From NCBI GenBank assembly GCA_039026555.1, contig JBCCMB010000046.1, positions 1-19,268 of the forward strand: a stretch of 19,268 bases of DNA. The letters run 5' to 3'. The stretch comes from JBCCMB01 sp039026555 (GTDB lineage Bacteria; Pseudomonadota; Alphaproteobacteria; Caulobacterales; Hyphomonadaceae). Position numbers and translations under genes: made by a program. The notes beneath the pieces were generated by a model that was not told the origin of the DNA, did no database searches, and saw only the letters and a list, made by a program, of their open reading frames with translations. Below are positions 1 to 6,157 of the stretch, in pieces. How positions within the stretch are numbered: position 1 is the first letter of the stretch; the number at the start of each line of letters is the position of its first letter.

Positions 1-46
1 ATGCGGCGCGCGAGGCGCTTTGCGACGCCAAAATGAGGTCTGTCAT
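1..46 (-). CDS. maf: Maf family nucleotide pyrophosphatase, N-terminal fragment (cut by window edge)
   Basis: Reading the minus strand from the ATG at 46-44 gives MTDLILASQSASRAA before the window ends. LILASxSxxR is the typical opening of Maf/YhdE-type proteins, which hydrolyse non-canonical or modified nucleoside triphosphates in the cytoplasm; the strand that follows forms the nucleotide site. The start codon overlaps the ppsR stop codon as ATGA (46-43), so the two genes are almost certainly co-transcribed and translationally coupled. ppsR followed by maf is a common alphaproteobacterial order. Only 15 codons are visible, so the subfamily cannot be decided. The identification rests on this short motif plus gene order. 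Confidence 0.75.
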   Translation of the reverse strand, partial: MTDLILASQSASRAA

Positions 47-861
47 CGCTTCTTTTCCGAGATGATGTTGAGCACGCCGGCCGCCGTTTCTTCCACCGAT
101 CGGCGACTGATATCAATGGTCGGCCATTTCATGCGGACGAATAGGCGGTTTGCTTGGGTGATTTCCTCGCGCACCGCTTGCTCGTCGGTATAGCTGGTGT
201 TCGCATTCTCATTCATCGACAACAAACGCTGTCGGCGGATCTGAACGAGCCTGTCCGGCGAAATTTTGAGACCCACGACGAGCGGTGCGTCCGGCCCCAT
301 CAATATGTCGGGCGGTTTAACGCCCGGCACCAAGGGCACATTGCCCGCTTTCACGCCGCGATTGCCAAGATAAACGCAAGTCGGCGTCTTCGACGTCCGG
401 CTCACCCCCACCAAAACGACGTCGGCGTCGCGCAAATGCGACATGCCTTGTCCATCATCATGCGCGAGCGAGAAATTAATCGCCTCCATACGTTCAAAAT
501 ACTCGGCGTCCAGATTGTGCTGGCCTGCAACACGATGCGCGGATGGCAATCCTAGATAGCGGCTGAGCATATCGACCGCGGGATCAATCACCGGCAATGT
601 CGGCGACCCGATTTCTATACACCGCTCTTCCAAGCGTCTGCGCAAACTATCCTCAGTTATCGTGTAAAGCACGACGCCTGGAGCGCTTTCAATCTCGCGC
701 AGAACGCGCTCCAATTGTCGCGGAGATCTGACGAGATAATAATTGTGTTCTAGCGGCGAGACCGCGTCGAATTGCGCGCAAGCCGCGCGCATCACCGCGT
801 TCAGCGTCTCGCCGGTCGAATCGGAAACCAAGTGGACGTTGAAATAAATGTCCATCTTCAT
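43..861 (-). CDS. ppsR: PpsR/PDRP-type bifunctional kinase-phosphorylase (DUF299, RP001 family)
   Basis: This family regulates PEP synthase or pyruvate phosphate dikinase by ADP-dependent phosphorylation and Pi-dependent dephosphorylation of a Thr next to the catalytic His. The protein opens with YFNVHLVSDSTGETL, the family N-terminus, carries a P-loop-like GVSRTSKT at about residues 152-159, and has FSLAHDDG just before it. The length from this start is 272 aa, usual for the family. I chose the ATG at 861 because GGGAAGG lies 11 nt upstream (879-873) and family similarity begins there. An in-frame ATG at 933 would add 24 unlikely residues reaching into the origin region, and ATG 855 is also possible. 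The gene overlaps maf by 4 nt. It is the homologue of Rickettsia RP001, which flanks the origin in Rickettsia and Caulobacter. Which dikinase it controls cannot be seen here. Confidence 0.9.
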   Translation of the reverse strand: MKMDIYFNVHLVSDSTGETLNAVMRAACAQFDAVSPLEHNYYLVRSPRQLERVLREIESAPGVVLYTITEDSLRRRLEERCIEIGSPTLPVIDPAVDMLSRYLGLPSAHRVAGQHNLDAEYFERMEAINFSLAHDDGQGMSHLRDADVVLVGVSRTSKTPTCVYLGNRGVKAGNVPLVPGVKPPDILMGPDAPLVVGLKISPDRLVQIRRQRLLSMNENANTSYTDEQAVREEITQANRLFVRMKWPTIDISRRSVEETAAGVLNIISEKKR

Positions 862-948
862 AGGCGTAGCGACCTTCCCATTGCGCGCCCCAATTGATCG
901 GAGACGCTTTATTCCGCACGCAATAATCCCCATCGCTTGTGAGCGCTC

Positions 949-957
949 TGTGGAAGA
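949..957 (-). promoter_or_regulatory. DnaA-box-like 9-mer
   Basis: The minus strand reads TCTTCCACA, 7 of 9 to TTATCCACA with the CCACA half intact. It is a weak box on its own and is listed because it lies in the ppsR-hemE gap with three others. Confidence 0.4.
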
Positions 958-996
958 CTTTACAGGCGGTTTTTTCCCCGCATTTCGTCAACATCT

Positions 997-1005
997 TTAT
1001 CGACA
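997..1005 (+). promoter_or_regulatory. DnaA-box-like 9-mer
   Basis: The sequence is TTATCGACA, 8 of 9 to TTATCCACA; the single mismatch is G for C at position 6. It directly abuts a second, oppositely oriented box at 1006-1014 with no spacer. Confidence 0.5.
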
Positions 1006-1014
1006 TGTGGATGC
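1006..1014 (-). promoter_or_regulatory. DnaA-box-like 9-mer
   Basis: The minus strand reads GCATCCACA, 7 of 9 to TTATCCACA, with ATCCACA exact. It also resembles the Caulobacter G-box TGATCCACA. It is head-to-head with the box at 997-1005, forming an 18-bp pair. Confidence 0.5.
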
Positions 1015-1073
1015 GCTGAACAAGTCGGGCGCGCGTTTCACCCAGATTCTCGACTTTTCAGACTCGACACGGA

Positions 1074-1089
1074 TTAACACATTGTTAAC
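1074..1089 (+). promoter_or_regulatory. CtrA-type binding site
   Basis: TTAA (1074-1077), seven bases CACATTG, then TTAAC (1085-1089) is an exact match to the CtrA consensus TTAA-N7-TTAAC. CtrA represses initiation at the Caulobacter origin by binding such sites. Only one full site is visible here, against five in C. crescentus. CtrA occupancy is inferred from the motif and its place, not shown. Confidence 0.65.
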
Positions 1090-1146
1090 CAGTGATTTCC
1101 GATTTCGAGGCCCGGCGGCGACCCTGTATGAACATATCGCGGACCC

Positions 1147-1155
1147 TGTGGAGAG
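1147..1155 (-). promoter_or_regulatory. DnaA-box-like 9-mer
   Basis: The minus strand reads CTCTCCACA, 7 of 9 to TTATCCACA, with TCCACA exact. It is the box nearest to the AT-rich tract. Weak alone; supported by position. Confidence 0.35.
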
Positions 1156-1203
1156 CCGCTGGATGAAAGCGACGGGGATCAAGTTTCCGACTTGCTCACT
1201 CCC

Positions 1204-1251
1204 TTACCAACATCATGATTCTAAATATAGATTCTTATAGTAAAAGAGTTT
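1204..1251 (+). other. AT-rich candidate DNA unwinding element with tandem 13-mers
   Basis: This stretch is only about one quarter G+C in a GC-rich region and sits between the last DnaA-like box and hemE. Inside it two 13-mers lie in tandem, GATTCTAAATATA (1217-1229) and GATTCTTATAGTA (1230-1242). They are identical in their first six bases and in 9 of 13 overall, and each begins with a GATTC (GANTC, CcrM-type) site. Arrangement and period recall the 13-mer unwinding repeats of E. coli oriC. Unwinding is inferred. The tract could also hold the hemE promoter. Confidence 0.5.
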
Positions 1252-1261
1252 GGGGAAGCGT

Positions 1262-2290
1262 GTGACGACTAAAAAGCTCTTACGAGTATTGCGAGGCGAA
1301 CGCTTTGACGTCCCTCCCCTATGGATGATGCGCCAAGCCGGGCGCCATTTACCCGAATATCGGGAGCTGCGCGCACGGGCGAACGGCTTTCTAGATTTTT
1401 GTTATTCGCCGTCTTTGGCCGCGGAGGCGACGCTTCAGCCGATCAGACGATATGGGATGGACGGCGCCATCCTGTTTGCCGATATCTTACTAATCCTGGA
1501 CGCAATGGGCCGGAAAGTCGCTTTTGTTGAAGGCGAAGGTCCTAAGGTAGAGCCCAATACGACGGCTTCGGATGTGGAGCGCGTCCCTTTGGCGCAAATG
1601 CTCGATCGGTTGACGCCTGTTTATGAAACGGTTGAGCGCGTCCGCAGCGCGCTTCCGACAGAAACAACGCTTATCGGGTTCGCTGGCGCGCCTTGGACCG
1701 TCGCCGTTTACGCAATCGAAGGACGGGGTGGGACGGATAAAAAGCAAGCGCGGTTAAAAGCGTATTCTGATCCGGCAGGCGTGGACGCTTTGTTGGACAG
1801 GATCGCAGAAGCGACGGCGCATTATTTGGCGCGTCAGGTGGATGCGGGCGCCGACGCCCTGATGTTGTTCGACAGCTGGGCGGAAGGATTGTCCCCCCAA
1901 GCATTCGAACGGTTAGTGATTCGTCCCACGCTTCTCATTCGCGATCGCTTGAAATACCTTGGCGTGGCGACGCCGTTGATCGGATTTCCGCGGGGGTCCG
2001 GCGGTATGCTGCGCGCTTATGTGGACGCGACGCAGGTTGACGCTGTCGGGCTTGATACGGCGATCCCCCCGGAATGGGCGCATGCGCATTTGCCGCCCAA
2101 ATTTCCTGTGCAAGGAAACCTAGATCCTTTGCAATTGATTGCAGGCGGCGAGGATCTGGACGATGCCGTTAGGAGAATACTGGCCGCGTTTAAAGACAGG
2201 CCCCATATCTTCAATCTGGGACATGGCGTTCATCCAGAAACGCCCATCGCGCATGTGTCGCGTGTGGTTGATCTAGTTCGAGGAGCTTAA
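1262..2290 (+). CDS. hemE: Uroporphyrinogen decarboxylase
   Basis: HemE removes the four acetate carboxyls of uroporphyrinogen III to give coproporphyrinogen III, a cytoplasmic step of haem synthesis. Visible signatures are PPLWMMRQAGRHLPEYRE near the N-terminus (binding Arg at about residue 24), ILFADI with the substrate-binding Asp at about 74, GFAGAPWTVAVYAIEG at about 139-154 with the conserved Tyr, FDSWAEGLS, and NLGHGVHPETP near the C-terminus. Length is 342 aa, normal for the family. I prefer the GTG at 1262, preceded by GGGGAAG (1252-1258); a TTG at 1250 would add four residues but destroys that Shine-Dalgarno. The gene is first in hemE-hemH-hemJ, six bases before hemH, and borders the putative oriC, as in other Alphaproteobacteria. 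Confidence 0.96.
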   Translation: MTTKKLLRVLRGERFDVPPLWMMRQAGRHLPEYRELRARANGFLDFCYSPSLAAEATLQPIRRYGMDGAILFADILLILDAMGRKVAFVEGEGPKVEPNTTASDVERVPLAQMLDRLTPVYETVERVRSALPTETTLIGFAGAPWTVAVYAIEGRGGTDKKQARLKAYSDPAGVDALLDRIAEATAHYLARQVDAGADALMLFDSWAEGLSPQAFERLVIRPTLLIRDRLKYLGVATPLIGFPRGSGGMLRAYVDATQVDAVGLDTAIPPEWAHAHLPPKFPVQGNLDPLQLIAGGEDLDDAVRRILAAFKDRPHIFNLGHGVHPETPIAHVSRVVDLVRGA

Positions 2291-2296
2291 GGGACC

Positions 2297-3355
2297 GTGC
2301 CGAAGCGCGTTGCAATCGTATTGTTCAATTTGGGCGGACCGGATGGGCCGGATGCGGTCCAACCTTTCTTGTTTAACCTGTTCAACGACAAGGCGATCAT
2401 TCGTGCGCCGGGCCCGGTTCGGTGGGGGATTGCAAAGCTGATCTCTAAAACCCGCGCACCTTCGGCGAAGGAAAATTACGCGAAGATGGGCGGCGGCTCG
2501 CCGCTTCTGCCCGAAACCCGGAAACAAGCGGATGCGCTGGAGAAAGCGGTCGCTGAAACGTACGGCTTTGAAGCGAAGTGCTTTATCGCCATGCGGTATT
2601 GGAGGCCTTTCACAGAAGATGCGGTGCGGGCTGTGAAAGACTGGGGCGCCGATGAAATTGTCCTACTGCCGCTTTATCCGCAGTTTTCAACCACAACGAC
2701 GGGCTCATCCCTGGACGCTTGGCGAGAAGCAGGCGGCGACGAGGCGCGCGCGATTTGCTGTTATCCGACAGAGCGCAATCTCATAGAGGCTCATGCGGAG
2801 GCTTTGCTGAGCACTTGGCGGGTGGCCGGCGAGCCCGATAATGTGCGGGTGCTGCTGTCTGCGCATGGATTGCCTGAGCGCGTGGTGAAGGATGGCGATC
2901 CCTATCAATGGCAGGTTGAGCAGTCTGTTGACGCGGTCGCACAAGCGTTGCCGGGCGATTGGGATGTCGAGGTTTGTTATCAATCTCGTGTCGGCCCGCT
3001 GACGTGGATTGGCCCATCGACAGAAGACGCGATCGAACGCGCCGCGCAGGATGGAAAGAAGATACTCCTCTCGCCTATCGCGTTTGTATCCGAGCACATC
3101 GAAACCCTTGTGGAGTTGGACGAGGAATACAAGGAGTACGCCGAAGACAAAGGCGTTGAGACCTATCTGCGTGCGCCCGCTTTAGGGGTGGCGGAAGCCT
3201 TTATCAGCGGCTTGGCCGATCTTGTTGGGCAAGCGCTCGCCAACGCGCCGGGCTTGCAATCCCACGCTGGCGGCCGCATTTGTCCGAAAGACTGGGGGGC
3301 GTGCCGCAATGTTTCGGCCTTCGTCGACATCGAGGCGATGGAGCCGGCGGAATGA
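2297..3355 (+). CDS. hemH: Ferrochelatase (protohaem ferro-lyase)
   Basis: HemH inserts Fe2+ into a porphyrin in the last haem-forming step. The 352-aa sequence has FNLGGPDGP at the N-terminus, LLSAHGLPERVVKDGDPY with the catalytic His at about residue 190, and SPIAFVSEHIETLVELDEEY with the conserved Glu at about 266. Near the C-terminus are two Cys (329 and 336, in RICPKDWGACRN). Some ferrochelatases, including that of C. crescentus, bind a [2Fe-2S] cluster through Cys partly located there; I cannot assign four ligands with confidence. The start is a GTG at 2297 with AAGGGA just upstream, six bases after hemE. The stop overlaps the hemJ start (ATGA, 3352-3355). Confidence 0.96.
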   Translation: MPKRVAIVLFNLGGPDGPDAVQPFLFNLFNDKAIIRAPGPVRWGIAKLISKTRAPSAKENYAKMGGGSPLLPETRKQADALEKAVAETYGFEAKCFIAMRYWRPFTEDAVRAVKDWGADEIVLLPLYPQFSTTTTGSSLDAWREAGGDEARAICCYPTERNLIEAHAEALLSTWRVAGEPDNVRVLLSAHGLPERVVKDGDPYQWQVEQSVDAVAQALPGDWDVEVCYQSRVGPLTWIGPSTEDAIERAAQDGKKILLSPIAFVSEHIETLVELDEEYKEYAEDKGVETYLRAPALGVAEAFISGLADLVGQALANAPGLQSHAGGRICPKDWGACRNVSAFVDIEAMEPAE

Positions 3356-3786
3356 TTGAATGGCTCCGCGCCGGCCACATTCTTGCGGTGATCGCTTGGA
3401 TGGCGGGGATGCTGATGCTGCCGCGCATTTTGGTGTACCGAATTGAAGGCTCATTCGACGGCGAGCTAGCGCGCACAATGGACAAGGCGGCCCTGCGCCT
3501 ACGACAGATAATCTTGACGCCGGCGATGTTGCTAACTTGGGGCCTCGGCATCGGTATGGCGTTTTCCTTGTGGAACGACATCACCGTCGTGCCGCTATGG
3601 TTTTGGATGAAATTAGTCTTGGTTTTGGTCCTGTCCGGCGTACACGGCTATTTCGTATCCCTAAGCAAAAAGGTGATCGCCGCTCCTGAATCCATATCAC
3701 CCAAGCGGCTCCGTTTGATGAATGAAGTGCCGTTTGTGATCGCAATTTTGGTGGTCATTCTCGTCGTCATCGAACCCTATTTTTAG
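3352..3786 (+). CDS. hemJ: HemJ-type protoporphyrinogen IX oxidase (membrane protein)
   Basis: HemJ oxidises protoporphyrinogen IX to protoporphyrin IX, the substrate of ferrochelatase, in the inner membrane. The 144-aa protein starts MIEWLRAGHILAVIAWMAGM and has about four hydrophobic segments. Its conserved His is residue 9 and its conserved Lys is residue 87 (FWMKLVLVL); this His-Lys pair is the hallmark of HemJ. LPRILVY after the first helix is also typical. I chose ATG 3352 because it overlaps the hemH stop as ATGA and starts exactly at the family N-terminus; an in-frame upstream ATG at 3280 lies within hemH. It completes a module of the step two before (HemE), the step before (HemJ) and the last step (HemH). 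Confidence 0.9.
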   Translation: MIEWLRAGHILAVIAWMAGMLMLPRILVYRIEGSFDGELARTMDKAALRLRQIILTPAMLLTWGLGIGMAFSLWNDITVVPLWFWMKLVLVLVLSGVHGYFVSLSKKVIAAPESISPKRLRLMNEVPFVIAILVVILVVIEPYF

Positions 3787-3825
3787 ACGCCCACGCTTTT
3801 TTGCTGCGCGAAACACCCAACTGAC

Positions 3826-3849
3826 TTGACCCATAAGGGCGGCTATGGT
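3826..3849 (+). promoter_or_regulatory. Candidate rho promoter
   Basis: The 191-bp gap between hemJ and rho contains TTGACCC (3826-3832), nine bases, then GCTATGGT (3842-3849). This resembles the Caulobacter housekeeping promoter pattern TTGACGS-(10-14)-GCTANAWC, though the spacer is one base short and the -10 is imperfect. If used, it gives a leader of about 120 nt before the rho ATG, long enough for autogenous control as known for E. coli rho. I saw no other strong element in the gap. Confidence 0.35.
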
Positions 3850-3977
3850 GTGACCGACCCCCGGCGCGTCCGCGTCGAAAGCCACCCTAAGCGCTCGAGA
3901 GAAATCTGAGCGCGGTATGCCGGCCGACTTCACAATTTTCGCCGTTTCTTGAACAAGTCCCAAAAGACGAGACCTAT

Positions 3978-5267
3978 ATGTCTGAGACAATGACAAAAAA
4001 CCTCGAGCGGGCGACGCTTGAAGATCTCAAAAAGAAATCGCCGACGGAGTTGCTGGCCTTAGCGGAAAGCTTGGAGGTCGAAAACGCGTCCTCGTTGCGT
4101 ACGCAGGAATTGTTGTTCGCTATACTCAAGGAATTCGCCGAGCGCGATGTCGAGATTGTCGGCGGCGGTGTGGTGGAAGTCCTATCCGACGGCTTTGGCT
4201 TCCTGCGCTCGCCGCAATCAAACTATCTACCCGGGCCGGACGATATTTATGTGAGTCCCCAACAGATCCGGAAAATGGGTCTCCGAACAGGAGATACCGT
4301 AGAAGGAGAGATCCGGGCGCCGCGTGATGGAGAGCGATACTTCGCCCTCGTGCGTGTGTCGCAGGTCAATTTTGAAGATCCCGACCGCGTCAAACACAAA
4401 GTCCATTTCGACAATCTGACGCCGCTTTATCCGGACCAGCGCCTCCGTATGGAAACAGACGATCCGACGCGCAAGGATAAATCTGGACGCGTCATCGACA
4501 TTGTTGCGCCGGTCGGCAAAGGACAGCGGGCCTTGATCGTGGCGCCGCCGCGGACCGGTAAGACGGTGCTGTTGCAAAACATCGCCCATTCGATCGAGCA
4601 GAATCATCCCGAATGCTATTTGTTGGTTTTGCTCATCGACGAACGTCCGGAAGAAGTCACCGACATGCAACGCTCGGTGAAAGGCGAAGTGATCTCCTCC
4701 ACATTCGACGAGCCGGCGACGCGCCACGTCCAGGTGGCGGAAATGGTGATAGACAAAGCCAAACGTCTCGCCGAGCATGGTCGGGACGTCGTCATCCTGC
4801 TCGACTCCATCACGCGCCTTGGTCGGGCCTACAACACTGTCGTCCCCTCCTCCGGCAAAGTGCTCACCGGCGGCGTGGACGCGAACGCACTTCAGCGGCC
4901 AAAGCGGTTCTTCGGCGCGGCGCGGAATTTGGAGGAAGGCGGATCGCTGACGATTATCGCGACGGCCTTGATCGACACGGGCTCGCGAATGGACGAAGTC
5001 ATCTTTGAAGAGTTCAAAGGCACAGGCAATTCAGAGATCGTTCTCGATCGCAAAGTGGCGGACAAACGCGTCTTCCCGTCGATCGACATTCTCAAATCCG
5101 GGACCCGGAAAGAAGAGTTGCTCACTGATGCGCGCGACCTTCAAAAAGTCTATGTGCTGCGTCGCATCCTGAACCCTATGGGCGCTCAGGACGCGATCGA
5201 ATTCCTGCTCGACAAATTGCGGCAGACTAAAAACAATTCCGACTTCTTCGACTCAATGAAGAACTAG
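3978..5267 (+). CDS. rho: Transcription termination factor Rho
   Basis: Rho is a hexameric RNA-dependent ATPase/helicase that ends transcription at unstructured C-rich RNA. The 429-aa sequence has the N-terminal helical domain (SPTELLALAESLEVENAS), the OB-fold RNA-binding region with GFGFLRSP and YLPGPDDIYVSP (about 71-95), Walker A APPRTGKT (189-196), Walker B VVILLD (271-276), the Q-loop segment SSGKVLTGGVD and the R-loop segment TGSRMDEVIFEEFKGTGN. Everything needed appears present. The start at 3978 has only a weak purine stretch (AAGACGAG) upstream; ATG 3990 is an alternative four codons in. It stands alone in its transcription unit and converges on the dienelactone hydrolase gene with a 14-nt gap and no obvious hairpin terminator. 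Confidence 0.97.
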   Translation: MSETMTKNLERATLEDLKKKSPTELLALAESLEVENASSLRTQELLFAILKEFAERDVEIVGGGVVEVLSDGFGFLRSPQSNYLPGPDDIYVSPQQIRKMGLRTGDTVEGEIRAPRDGERYFALVRVSQVNFEDPDRVKHKVHFDNLTPLYPDQRLRMETDDPTRKDKSGRVIDIVAPVGKGQRALIVAPPRTGKTVLLQNIAHSIEQNHPECYLLVLLIDERPEEVTDMQRSVKGEVISSTFDEPATRHVQVAEMVIDKAKRLAEHGRDVVILLDSITRLGRAYNTVVPSSGKVLTGGVDANALQRPKRFFGAARNLEEGGSLTIIATALIDTGSRMDEVIFEEFKGTGNSEIVLDRKVADKRVFPSIDILKSGTRKEELLTDARDLQKVYVLRRILNPMGAQDAIEFLLDKLRQTKNNSDFFDSMKN

Positions 5268-5281
5268 ACTTGTCGGTCGGG

Positions 5282-5974
5282 TCAGCCGCCTTTCAATTGA
5301 GACGCGAAAAACTCGACGGTCCGGCCATTCGCCAATTTGGCGTCTTCCGCATCGTAATGGTCGCCGCCTTCTCGCGCGAAGGCGTGGTCACGGCCCGGAT
5401 AGGAATGAAGGCTAACGCCATCGCCGGTTAGAGTTTCCGCGATTTTCGCCTGCGCGTCTTTTGATACGAAGCCGTCTTCTTCCGCGATGTGGAGCATAAG
5501 CGGATTTTTGCGATCTCCCGCCTCGCCCACATGCGCGTCGATGCCGACCCCATAATATCCAACAGACGCGTCGACGTCGGTTCGGGTGGAGGTGAGATAA
5601 GCGAGCAAGCCGCCAAGGCAGTATCCCACCGCCCCGACTTTGGGGTTGGAGTCGCGGATGAAATTGATCGTCGCCTGGATGTCCTCCACGCCCTTATCCA
5701 CGTTGAACGCGTTGTATAGCTCGAAGGCGCGATCCCATTCCGCTTGCGATTGGTCTGTGAGCTCGATGCCGGGCTCGATCCGCCAGAAAAGATCTGGAGA
5801 CGCGGCGACGAAACCCTCAGACGCGAGCCAATCGCACACGCCGCGCATGACGGCGTTGACCCCGAATATTTCCTGGATCACGACAATCGCGCCCTTGGGC
5901 GCCCCGGACGGCTCGGCGACATACGCTGCAAACTCGCCATCTTCTCCGTTGATCTTGACCATTGCGCCCGCCAT
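5282..5974 (-). CDS. Dienelactone hydrolase family protein
   Basis: An alpha/beta-hydrolase with the Cys-Asp-His triad of dienelactone hydrolases: VGAVGYCLGG with nucleophile C119, AEEDGF with D167, and GRDHAF with H197. VIQEIFGVN (Glu about 35) is the family's substrate-site motif. The protein is 230 aa from ATG 5974, normal length, with GGGAG seven bases upstream of that start. The frame stays open upstream: ATG 6109, preceded by a very G-rich purine tract, would give 276 aa with a basic 45-residue N-terminal extension that I do not recognise. Many members of this family have no known physiological substrate, and none is suggested by the neighbours: the gene is a minus-strand island between rho and mnmE. 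Confidence 0.88.
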   Translation of the reverse strand: MAGAMVKINGEDGEFAAYVAEPSGAPKGAIVVIQEIFGVNAVMRGVCDWLASEGFVAASPDLFWRIEPGIELTDQSQAEWDRAFELYNAFNVDKGVEDIQATINFIRDSNPKVGAVGYCLGGLLAYLTSTRTDVDASVGYYGVGIDAHVGEAGDRKNPLMLHIAEEDGFVSKDAQAKIAETLTGDGVSLHSYPGRDHAFAREGGDHYDAEDAKLANGRTVEFFASQLKGG

Positions 5975-6108
5975 ACCGCATCTCCCAATTAAAGCACCCG
6001 AGCTCCTCGCGCTCGTTAAGGTTGGTTTGAGTTCCAGCTTTAGCGGTCCGCCCGAAGGGTGTGAACCCAAACCCGCGTCTGAAGACCAACGAATTTTGCG
6101 ATACGACA

Positions 6109-6127
6109 TCTCCCCTCCCCCCTCTCC
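6109..6127 (+). other. 19-nt homopyrimidine/homopurine tract
   Basis: All 19 bases on the plus strand are pyrimidines, so the minus strand carries runs of 2, 6 and 4 G separated by A. It lies between the divergent dienelactone hydrolase and mnmE genes, directly upstream of an alternative ATG (6109) for the former. It could act as an over-strong Shine-Dalgarno or form a non-B structure; neither is shown. Confidence 0.5.
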
Positions 6128-6157
6128 AATGAGGCTTGATGCGCAGAAGGTCGTTGC

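Larger units (their letters stand above)
862..1261. other. oriC: Probable chromosomal replication origin (oriC)
   Basis: This is a 400-bp gap without a convincing gene, between the divergent ppsR (RP001 family) and hemE. That is the flanking pair of the Caulobacter crescentus and Rickettsia origins. It contains DnaA-box-like 9-mers (949-957, 997-1005, 1006-1014, 1147-1155), a full TTAA-N7-TTAAC CtrA-type site (1074-1089), four GANTC sites (1045, 1061, 1217, 1230) and an AT-rich tract at 1204-1251 beside hemE. The parABS locus lies 6-10 kb away, as expected. None of the DnaA boxes is a perfect TTATCCACA, so the call rests mainly on gene order plus the combination of motifs. The divergent ppsR and hemE promoters must also lie here, but I see no clean -35/-10 pair. 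Confidence 0.85.

Noticed and set aside
862..933. 24-residue N-terminal extension of PpsR from ATG 933
   Set aside because: Family similarity begins at the ATG at 861, which has a Shine-Dalgarno; the extension is unlike the family.
1035..1041. parS half-site GTTTCAC in the origin gap
   Set aside because: Only one arm is present and the other half is not a match; a 7-mer like this is expected by chance.
848..1240. Plus-strand open frame of 130 codons across the ppsR-hemE gap
   Set aside because: It overlaps the ppsR N-terminus antisense, has no recognisable domain or good ribosome site, and covers the putative origin. It looks like a chance frame.
3791..3803. T-run after hemJ as an intrinsic terminator
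   Set aside because: CACGC followed by TTTTTT is present, but no stable GC-rich stem precedes the T-run.
3697..3996. Minus-strand frame of 99 codons between hemJ and rho
   Set aside because: It is antisense to both genes, has no family similarity that I can see, and would run through the likely rho leader.
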